DNA of 64,000 bases, taken from positions 245,767-309,766 of the forward strand of contig CAVVIB010000021.1 of NCBI GenBank assembly GCA_963748205.1. Direction: 5' to 3'. A program made the position numbers and the translations under genes. A model generated the notes under the pieces. That model was not told where the DNA came from, ran no database searches, and saw only the letters and a program-made list of their open reading frames with translations. Position 1 is the first letter of the stretch; each line of letters begins with the position of its first letter. Origin of the DNA: JAIBJN01 sp963748205. GTDB taxonomy: Bacteria > Actinomycetota > Thermoleophilia > Gaiellales > Gaiellaceae. Positions 58,392 through 64,000 of this stretch are shown in pieces.

Positions 58392-58799
58392 GTGCTTTCG
58401 ATCACCGCAGGCAGCTTCCGCTTCACCGCGCGCCTGGAGGAGACCGCGCCCCGGACGATCGCCGTCCTGCGCGAGCTGCTGCCTCTGCGCAGCCAGCTCG
58501 TCCAGGCGCGCTGGAGCGGCGAGTCGGCGTGGGTGCCGATGGGCTGGGAGCTCGAGCTCGACCTCGGCCCGGAGAACGCCAACAGCTACCCGGCGGCCGG
58601 CGAGATCCTCCTCTACCCGGGCGGCCTCTCGGAGGTCGAGATCCTCTTCCCGTACGGGGCGACCTGCTTCGCGAGCAAGATGGGCCAGCTGGCGGGCAAC
58701 CACTTCGCCACGATCGAGGAGGGCCGCGAGCAGCTGCCCGAGCTGGGCCGCGTCGTCCTCTGGGAAGGCGCGCAGCCGATCGTCTTCGAGGAGATCTAG
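58392..58799 (+). CDS. DUF3830-family cyclophilin-like protein
   Basis: 135 residues from GTG. ITAGSFRFTARLEETAPRTI, LVQARWSGESAWVPMGWELE, PAAGEILLYPGGLSEVEILF, PYGATCFASKMGQLAGNHFA and LGRVVLWEGAQPIVFEE: the compact beta-barrel of DUF3830/DUF369-type cyclophilin-like proteins. The catalytic Arg/Phe of prolyl isomerases is not evident, so a ligand-binding or enzyme role is open. Confidence 0.75.
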   Translation: MLSITAGSFRFTARLEETAPRTIAVLRELLPLRSQLVQARWSGESAWVPMGWELELDLGPENANSYPAAGEILLYPGGLSEVEILFPYGATCFASKMGQLAGNHFATIEEGREQLPELGRVVLWEGAQPIVFEEI

Positions 58800-58844
58800 G
58801 AGGGTCTGGCGGGACGGCACAGCCACTGTTTCGCCGAACCCTCC
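58799..58844 (+). terminator. Hairpin after the DUF3830 gene
   Basis: GGAGGGT at 58799-58805 pairs with ACCCTCC at 58838-58844, with GGCG/CGCC inside. It begins on the last base of the stop codon and fits a terminator before the ATP-grasp gene. Confidence 0.45.
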
Positions 58845-58924
58845 TTCGCCGGCGGCTCCGGTCTCCAGAGCGACACCGAACGTTCTCCCCGCCGTAACCG
58901 TCCTCTCCCGCAGCATCTTCGGGA

Positions 58925-59803
58925 ATGAGGCTCTTCGTCGTCGCCTGGCGCGAGGCCCACGTCCCCTCGTCCCTCGCGGCGGCGGGCCGGCGGATCGATC
59001 TCGAGGTGGCGGTCATGACCCCGCCGGAAGCGGCGAAGGCGGCCGGCAACGACGATCTCGTCCTCGGCTACCTCGACGTCCGCCCCACGCTCGACGGGAT
59101 CGAGCCCGGCATCGCGAAGCTTCGCGGCCTCGCCTCCCGTGGCGTGAGCGTCCTGAACGGGCCCGACGCATTGCGCGCGTGCCACGACAAGCTCGTGACC
59201 GCCCTCCGCCTCGGGCGGGCCGGGCTACCGCACCCGGAAACGGCGTACCTGAGCGCCGCCTCGGGCCGCCGTGACGTCTCGCGCCTCCGCTTCCCGCTCG
59301 TCGTCAAGCCGCGCTTCGGGAGCCGCGGCGAGCACGTCGCCGCATGCGCCGACCCCGACGAGCTCGGGATGCTCCTGCGCACGCTGCGGCAGCAGGCGTG
59401 GTTCCGCCGCCACGGCGCGCTCCTCCAGGAGCTGGTGCCGCCGTCCGGGTACGACCTTCGCCTGCTGGTCGCCGGTGGCCGCGTCGTCGGCGCGGTGCGC
59501 CGCGTGGCGCCGCCCGGCGAGTGGCGGACGAACGTCGCCCTCGGGGCCACGCGCCATCCGTTCCAGCCGCAGCCGCACGAGTGTGCGCTCGCGATCGCGG
59601 CCGCGGAAGCGGCGGGGACGCAGCTCGCGGGCGTCGACCTGATCCCGCAGCCCGACGGAAGCCTCGCCGTCCTCGAGGTGAACGGGGCGCCGGAGTTCAC
59701 CGCCGCGTACTCCCTCGACGGCCGCGACGTCTTCGAGGCGGCGCTGATCGGGCTGCTCCTGCCGGAGCCGGTCGGCGCGCGGCCGGCCGTCCGCGCCCTC
59801 TAG
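58925..59803 (+). CDS. RimK-like ATP-grasp ligase
   Basis: 292 residues. N-terminal Rossmann-like part (MRLFVVAWREAHVPSSLAAA, NDDLVLGYLDVRP), then LNGPDALRACHDKLVTALRL, FPLVVKPRFGSRGEHVAACA (ATP-binding Lys and Gly loop), LLQELVPPSGYDLRLLVAGG and QPDGSLAVLEVNGAPEF (Mg ligands E and N). RimK/LysX branch: ATP-dependent amide bond formation between a carboxylate and an amine, substrates unknown. The stop overlaps the converging hisA stop by 4 bp. No carrier protein is visible next to it. Confidence 0.82.
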   Translation: MRLFVVAWREAHVPSSLAAAGRRIDLEVAVMTPPEAAKAAGNDDLVLGYLDVRPTLDGIEPGIAKLRGLASRGVSVLNGPDALRACHDKLVTALRLGRAGLPHPETAYLSAASGRRDVSRLRFPLVVKPRFGSRGEHVAACADPDELGMLLRTLRQQAWFRRHGALLQELVPPSGYDLRLLVAGGRVVGAVRRVAPPGEWRTNVALGATRHPFQPQPHECALAIAAAEAAGTQLAGVDLIPQPDGSLAVLEVNGAPEFTAAYSLDGRDVFEAALIGLLLPEPVGARPAVRAL

Positions 59804-60516
59804 CGCCGCGGCAGCGAGATCGCGCCCTCCAGGAGCGCCCGCCCGACGACCGCGCCTTCGAGCCCGAGCGCTTCGAGGTCGGCCAGGTCGTCCTCGGAGC
59901 GGATGCCGCCCGCCGCGAGGACCGGCAGGCCCGAGCGCTCCCGGACGCTCGCGAGGAGGCCGAGATCCGGGCCGCCCATCGTCCCGTCGCGGTCGATCGC
60001 CGTGCACAGGAGCCGACCGACGCCCGCCGCGGCGCAGCGCTCCGCCAGCTCCTCGGGCGTGAGGTCGCTGGCACGGGTCCAGCCGGCCGCCGCGACTCGG
60101 CCGTCGCGCGCGTCGACGGCGACGACGAGTCGCTCGCCGAGCGCGTCGGCGAGCTCTCGCAGGACGTCGTCGCCCGCCAGGACCGCCGTCCCCACGACGA
60201 CGCGGGCCGCGCCGGCCTCCAGGAGCGCCTCGGCGTCCTCGAGCGAGCGGATCCCGCCGGAGGCCTGGATCGGCGTCGTGCCGGCCGCCGCGGCGAGAGC
60301 ACGGACGAGGGCGGGCCGGATCGCACCCTCTCTGGCGCCGTCGAGGTCGACGACGTGGATCAACGGCGGGTGCGCCTCGGCGTACGCGGCGACGAGCGCC
60401 TCCGGGTCGCCGGCGCGGGCGACGACGCTGTCGAACGCGCCCTGCCGGAGGCGCACCGCTTCTTGGCCGACCACGTCCACGGCCGGGACGAGCTGGAAGC
60501 CCTCTTGCGCTGTCAT
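59800..60516 (-). CDS. hisA: ProFAR isomerase HisA (possibly bifunctional PriA)
   Basis: 238 residues from ATG 60516. TIM barrel: LVPAVDVVGQEAVRLRQGAF (catalytic Asp), IHVVDLDGAREG, IQASGGIRSLEDAEALLEAG (phosphate site 1), LLCTAIDRDGTMGGPDLGLL (second Asp) and VLAAGGIRSEDDLADLEALG (phosphate site 2). Step 4 of histidine synthesis. In Actinomycetota lacking trpF the same protein (PriA) also serves tryptophan synthesis; sequence alone does not decide. Divergent from the regulator at 60549 with a palindrome across the start. Confidence 0.92.
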   Translation of the reverse strand: MTAQEGFQLVPAVDVVGQEAVRLRQGAFDSVVARAGDPEALVAAYAEAHPPLIHVVDLDGAREGAIRPALVRALAAAAGTTPIQASGGIRSLEDAEALLEAGAARVVVGTAVLAGDDVLRELADALGERLVVAVDARDGRVAAAGWTRASDLTPEELAERCAAAGVGRLLCTAIDRDGTMGGPDLGLLASVRERSGLPVLAAGGIRSEDDLADLEALGLEGAVVGRALLEGAISLPRR

Positions 60517-60533
60517 GTTAACATGATAATATG
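60514..60533. promoter_or_regulatory. Palindromic operator with divergent -10 boxes (hisA / hisR)
   Basis: CATGTTAACATG at 60514-60525 is a perfect 12-bp palindrome overlapping the hisA start codon. It is followed by GATAAT (60525-60530), a -10 for the regulator; the reverse strand reads TATTAT from about 60532, a -10 for hisA. The local AT-richness is striking in this GC-rich window. A dimeric TrpR/YerC regulator bound here would block both genes. Confidence 0.6.
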
Positions 60534-60548
60534 CTGAGCCAGACAACG

Positions 60549-60860
60549 ATGGCTGAGCAATCACATCCATGGCGAACAGCGGAGATGGAAGATCTCTTCG
60601 AGGCGATCCTGAGCCTCGAGGACAAGGACGAGGTGGAGCGCTTCCTCCGGGATCTGTGCACCCTGAGCGAGCTCGAGGCGATCGCGCACCGCTGGGAGGT
60701 GGCGAAGCTCCTCGACCAGGGACTCCCCTACCAGGAGATCGCCAAGCGGACGGGCGCGTCGACGACGACGGTGACGCGCGTGGCGCACTGGCTTCGCCGC
60801 GGCGAGGGCGGGTACCGGACGGCGCTCGACCGTCGCGCGCGCCTCTCCCCGACCTCCTGA
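60549..60860 (+). CDS. TrpR/YerC-type repressor, likely histidine regulator
   Basis: 103 residues from ATG 60549; an earlier in-frame ATG at 60531 abuts the -10 box and is less likely. Helical protein EMEDLFEAILSLEDKDEVER, FLRDLCTLSELEAIAHRWEV, then the helix-turn-helix LPYQEIAKRTGASTTTVTRV and AHWLRRGEGGY. The YerC/YecD (HisR) branch of the TrpR superfamily sits beside his genes in Gram-positives and represses them with histidine as inferred corepressor. The TGA stop overlaps the hisG start. Confidence 0.88.
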   Translation: MAEQSHPWRTAEMEDLFEAILSLEDKDEVERFLRDLCTLSELEAIAHRWEVAKLLDQGLPYQEIAKRTGASTTTVTRVAHWLRRGEGGYRTALDRRARLSPTS

Positions 60861-61696
60861 AGATCGCCGTTCCCGCCAAGGGACGGCTGCGCGAGCCGTC
60901 GATCGGCCTGCTCGAGGACGCGGGGCTGGGCCCCGAAGTGCCGGGCGAGCGCGCGCTCGCGTTCCCCTGCCGCAACGCGCCCGTGGAGGTGCTGCTCGTG
61001 CGCGCCGCCGACATCCCCGAGTACGTGCAGGACGGCGTCGTCGACTGCGGGATCACGGGCGCCGACCTCGTCGCCGAGCGTGGCGCGCGGGTGACCGAGC
61101 TCCTGCGGCTCGGCTTCGGCAGCTGCACGCTGGAAGCCGCTGTTCCCGAGGAGTCGCCGGTCGAGAGCATCGACGACCTGGGCGGGCACCGCGTCGCCAC
61201 GGTCTATCCTGGCCTCGCCAGCCGCCTGCTCGCCGAGCGTGATGTGTTCGTCGATCTCGTCGACGTGACCGGGTCGGTCGAGGTCGCTCCACGGCTCGGC
61301 CTCGCCGACGCGATCGTCGACCTCGTCTCCAGCGGGAACACGCTGCGGACCAACGGGCTGCGCTCGCTCGGATCTCTCTTCTCCTCCGAAGCGGTGCTCA
61401 TCGCCGCCGAGCAGCCCGACGACGCCTCGCTCCGCCTCGCGCCCATTCTGGCGAGCGTCGTCCAGGCGCGCGAGGCCCGGTACCTGATGCTGAACGCCCC
61501 CGAGAGCGCGCTGGAGGAGATCTGCGCGCTCGTCCCCGGCTCCGGCGCACCCAGCGTGATCCCGCTCGCGCAATCCGGGATGGTCGCCGTCCACGCGCTC
61601 GTGCCGGCGGCCGACGTCTGGCAGCTGCTCCCGCGACTGGAGGCCGCCGGCGCGAGCTCGATCCTGCTCGTCCCCGTCGAGCGGATGCTTGCATGA
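60857..61696 (+). CDS. hisG: ATP phosphoribosyltransferase, long form, CTG start
   Basis: 279 residues. Begins LKIAVPAKGRLREPSIGLLE (family start M-L-R-I-A-V-P-x-K-G-R-L); the only suitable codon is CTG at 60857, inside CTGA that contains the regulator stop. Catalytic domains DIPEYVQDGVVDCGITGADL, and ADAIVDLVSSGNTLRTNGLR (PRPP loop). A C-terminal ACT-like HisG_C domain (about 205-279, ALVPAADVWQLLPRLEAAGA) gives feedback inhibition by histidine, so no HisZ is needed. First committed step of histidine synthesis. Confidence 0.93.
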   Translation: MKIAVPAKGRLREPSIGLLEDAGLGPEVPGERALAFPCRNAPVEVLLVRAADIPEYVQDGVVDCGITGADLVAERGARVTELLRLGFGSCTLEAAVPEESPVESIDDLGGHRVATVYPGLASRLLAERDVFVDLVDVTGSVEVAPRLGLADAIVDLVSSGNTLRTNGLRSLGSLFSSEAVLIAAEQPDDASLRLAPILASVVQAREARYLMLNAPESALEEICALVPGSGAPSVIPLAQSGMVAVHALVPAADVWQLLPRLEAAGASSILLVPVERMLA

Positions 61697-62715
61697 CGGA
61701 GGTCGCCGACATCGTGGCCGACGTCCGCGAGCGCGGTGACGCGGCGCTCGCCGAGTGGTCGGAGCGGCTCGACGGCGTCGAGCCCACTCGTGCCGTCCCC
61801 GACGGCGAGGTGGCCGGGGACGCCCTCCTCGCGCTCGCGGAGTCCGTACGCCGCTGGCACGAGCTCCAGCGCCCGCCGGACCTGCGGGAGGAGATCGCGC
61901 CCGGTGTCGTCCTCGAGCGGCGCTGGGTCCCGCTCGCGTCCGTCGGGATCTACGTTCCGCGGCGGCTCGTGTCCACGCTCGTCATGTGCGCCGTGCCGGC
62001 GCTCGTGGCCGGCGTGGAGCGCATCGTGGTCGCCACCCCGCCGGGCGGCGCGGGCGTGGTCGCGCGGGCGGCCGAGCTGCTCGGGCTCGAGGACGTCTGG
62101 GCCGTCGGCGGGCCGCAGGCGATCGCGGCACTCGCCTACGGCACCGAGAGCATCGCAGCCGTCGACAAGATCGTCGGTCCCGGGAATGCCTTCGTGAACG
62201 AGGCGAAGGCGATCGTCTCGCAGGACGTCTCCGTCGACCTCCCCGCGGGGCCGTCGGAGGTCGTCGTCCTCGCGTCGGAGGGCGCCGATCTCGAGATCGC
62301 AGAGCTCGAGCTCGCCGCACAGCGCGAGCACGGCCCCGACGCGGTGTGCCGCCTCGTGGAGGCGAACGGCGACCTCGAAGGCGCGTTCGCCAGCGTCGAG
62401 GAGCTCGCGCCCGAACACCTCGTGCTCCTGGGTGAGGAGGCCGAGCGGCTCGCGCCGCGCGTCCGCAACGCCGGGGCCGTGTTCGTCGGCCCGTGGTCGC
62501 CCGTGGCCGCAGGCGACTACGCGACCGGCGGGAACCACGTCCTCCCCACGGGCGGCCGTGCGCGTGCCGTCGGCGGCCTCGGGCTCGAGGCGTTCCTGAA
62601 GCCGGTGACCGTCCAGCGCCTCACCCGCGAAGGGCTCGAGGGCGTACGGCCCGTCGTGGAGGCGCTCGCCGCTCTCGAGGGCATGCCCGCGCACGCCGAG
62701 GCGGTCCGGCGATGA
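61693..62715 (+). CDS. hisD: Histidinol dehydrogenase, compact form
   Basis: 340 residues; ATG overlaps hisG stop (ATGA). VPLASVGIYVPRRLVSTLVM, AVGGPQAIAALAYGTESIAA, DKIVGPGNAFVNEAKAIVSQ, DLPAGPSEVVVLASEGAD, zinc ligands in AAQREHGPD (Gln, His), in VAAGDYATGGNHVLPTGG (Asp), and the last His in GMPAHAEAVRR. The family is 420-440 long. About 60 residues normally between the Gln/His motif and APEHL are missing here, and the N-terminus is about 20 shorter. All four metal ligands and the catalytic E/H of APEHL remain. Oxidises histidinol to histidine with NAD+. Confidence 0.9.
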   Translation: MTEVADIVADVRERGDAALAEWSERLDGVEPTRAVPDGEVAGDALLALAESVRRWHELQRPPDLREEIAPGVVLERRWVPLASVGIYVPRRLVSTLVMCAVPALVAGVERIVVATPPGGAGVVARAAELLGLEDVWAVGGPQAIAALAYGTESIAAVDKIVGPGNAFVNEAKAIVSQDVSVDLPAGPSEVVVLASEGADLEIAELELAAQREHGPDAVCRLVEANGDLEGAFASVEELAPEHLVLLGEEAERLAPRVRNAGAVFVGPWSPVAAGDYATGGNHVLPTGGRARAVGGLGLEAFLKPVTVQRLTREGLEGVRPVVEALAALEGMPAHAEAVRR

Positions 62716-64000
62716 GGGCGCTTTCGCCCGACTTCGCCGCGTACGGCTGGGCGGCGTCGACCGCCGAGCTCGCGGCGCGCACCGGGCTCGACCCGGTGCA
62801 GATCGTCCGCTTCGACGGGAACGTTCCCGCCTGGCCGCTTCCGACGTCCCGGCCCGGCGCGCTCGCGGGCGCACTCGCCGACGTGCACAACTACCCGCAC
62901 GGCGGCTATACGGAGCTGACGGCCGCGGTTGCGCGCTATGCCGGCGTCGAGCCGGAGAACGTCGTGCTCGGCGCGGGCGCCGACGACCTCATCCTTCTGT
63001 GCGCGAGGGCGTTCGCAGGCCCCGGCGACCGGGTCGCGATCGCGAACGACCCGACCTATCCGCTCTTCCGCATCGCTGCCCAGCTGGCGGGCGCGGACGT
63101 CGGCGAAGGAGATGCGGCGGTCACGTTCGCGTGCCGGCCCAACAACCCGAGCGGGGAGCTCGACGAGCTGCCGGCCGAACGGCCGCTGGTCGTCGACGAG
63201 GCGTACTACGAGTACGCGGGCGAGACGGCCGCCGGCCTGATCGAGGACGGGGTCGTCGTCATTCGGACGCTCTCCAAGGCCTTCGGGCTCGCCGGAGGGC
63301 GCGTCGGATACGCGGTCGCGAACGCGGAGACCGCGGCCGAGCTGAACAGCCGCCAGTCGCCGGCGCCGATCTCGACGCTGTCGGCCGCGCTTGCTGTCGC
63401 GGCGCTCGCCGACCCGCCCGACGTGTCGCCGCAGGTCGAGGAGCGCGAGCGGCTCGCGAGTGGCCTGCGCGCGCTCGGGCTCGACCCGCTTCCCTCGCAC
63501 ACGAACTTCCTCTTCGTCCCGGTGGACGACCCGCCGGGCCTGGGCGCCTCGCTCCTGCAGTCGGGCCTCGTCGTCCGCGTCTTCCCCGACGGGATCCGCG
63601 CCTCCGTTCGCGACCCCGAGGACGACGACCTGCTCCTCGAGGGCATCGCCCGCGCGCTCGACCGCCCGGCGCCCGTCGCCGGCTCGTCCGGGCGAAGCGT
63701 CCGCCACCTGCGCGCCACGGCGGAGACGCGCATCCGCGTGCGTCTCGCACTCGACGGCGCGAGCCGCGTGCGCGTCGCAACCGGCGCCGGCCTCTACGAC
63801 CACTTCCTCGAGCAGCTGGCCTTCCACGCGGGATTCGACCTCGTCCTCGAGGCCGCGGGAGACCTGGAGACCGGCGAGCACCACACGGCGGAGGACGCGG
63901 CGATCGCGCTCGGCGCGGCGCTCGACCGGGCGCTCGGCGACCGTCGCGGGATCGCGCGCTACGGCGACGCGGTCGTGCCGATGGACGACGCGCTCGCGCG
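62712..64000 (+). CDS. HisC-HisB fusion: histidinol-phosphate aminotransferase plus IGP dehydratase, 3' end cut
   Basis: ATG 62712 overlaps the hisD stop (ATGA). Residues 1-325 are a class II aminotransferase: VQIVRFDGNVPAWPLP, YPHGGYTELTAAVARYAG, VTFACRPNNPSGELDEL, VVDEAYYEYAG, TLSKAFGLAGGRVGY (PLP Lys) and the Arg near the end. In the same frame, after a short linker (VAGSSGRSVRHL), about residue 338 begins an IGP dehydratase: RIRVRLALDG, LYDHFLEQLAFHAGFDLVLE and GEHHTAEDAAIALGAALDRA with the metal-binding His pair. The frame is open to the window end. Steps 7 and 6 of histidine synthesis in one chain. Confidence 0.88.
   Translation, partial: MRALSPDFAAYGWAASTAELAARTGLDPVQIVRFDGNVPAWPLPTSRPGALAGALADVHNYPHGGYTELTAAVARYAGVEPENVVLGAGADDLILLCARAFAGPGDRVAIANDPTYPLFRIAAQLAGADVGEGDAAVTFACRPNNPSGELDELPAERPLVVDEAYYEYAGETAAGLIEDGVVVIRTLSKAFGLAGGRVGYAVANAETAAELNSRQSPAPISTLSAALAVAALADPPDVSPQVEERERLASGLRALGLDPLPSHTNFLFVPVDDPPGLGASLLQSGLVVRVFPDGIRASVRDPEDDDLLLEGIARALDRPAPVAGSSGRSVRHLRATAETRIRVRLALDGASRVRVATGAGLYDHFLEQLAFHAGFDLVLEAAGDLETGEHHTAEDAAIALGAALDRALGDRRGIARYGDAVVPMDDALA

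Noticed and set aside
61204..62874. Long minus-strand frame across hisD and neighbours
   Set aside because: Antisense to hisG/hisD/hisC, which carry unmistakable motifs; no homology on the minus strand.
1..64000. CRISPR arrays, prophage genes, integrases or toxin-antitoxin pairs
   Set aside because: No regularly spaced direct repeats beyond the 11-bp pho units, and no phage, integrase or toxin motifs on either strand.

Overview
The window is GC-rich (roughly 70 %) bacterial chromosome, densely packed on both strands with many GTG/TTG starts and 1-8 bp start/stop overlaps. The order infC-rpmI-rplT-RNA methyltransferase-pheS-pheT, the Pst/PhoU cluster, MMPL exporters, small DUF membrane proteins and 11-bp pho boxes suggest a deep-branching Actinomycetota, perhaps Thermoleophilia. 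That assignment is inference. I see no rRNA, tRNA, CRISPR array or intact insertion sequence.

Layout. 1-5.5 kb: a minus-strand 2-oxoacid dehydrogenase operon (E1alpha, E1beta, E2, with VOC and cupin genes attached) and a separate E3 gene cut by the left edge. 5.5-7.0 kb: an unknown duplicated protein, a PRC-like protein and a YdcF-like protein. 7.1-16.1 kb: translation block (pheT, pheS, RNA methyltransferase, rplT, rpmI, infC, thrS), interrupted by a methyltransferase, a REP-associated transposase remnant and two small membrane proteins. 16.1-23.5 kb: small proteins, a degenerate metallo-beta-lactamase-fold protein, two beta-sandwich (arrestin-like) proteins, a multiply frameshifted gene, an MMPL exporter, and an MFS transporter behind a 34-residue membrane peptide. 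23.6-27.1 kb: receiver / membrane histidine kinase / LuxR regulator cassette.

27-52 kb is a phosphate and polyphosphate island: CYTH-CHAD, NUDIX-phosphatase, exopolyphosphatase, polyphosphate kinase, a PHP phosphoesterase, PhoX, a divergent PhoB/PhoR-like pair, pstSCAB-phoU, a Pit transporter with its DUF47 partner, and a secreted metallophosphatase. A Clp ATPase, a coiled-coil protein, PolX and a STAS-like protein are interspersed. Seven promoter regions in the island carry (G/C)TTCACC-type direct repeats with an 11-bp period, the form of PhoB/PhoP binding sites. Together they look like one locally clustered Pho regulon for sensing, taking up, liberating and storing phosphate.

52-58.8 kb: FAD amine/amino-acid oxidase, a copper P-type ATPase behind a CsoR-type operator, a second MMPL exporter and small proteins. 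58.9-64 kb: an ATP-grasp protein and a histidine cluster: hisA divergent from a TrpR/YerC-type regulator, then hisG, a compact hisD, and a hisC-hisB fused gene that runs off the right edge.

About 25 single-base frame breaks lie between 18.2 and 57 kb; I see none in 1-18 kb or 58-64 kb. The flanking frames stay well conserved and free of stops, so most are probably assembly indels rather than real pseudogenes. Broken genes are given here as whole loci with the break positions stated.
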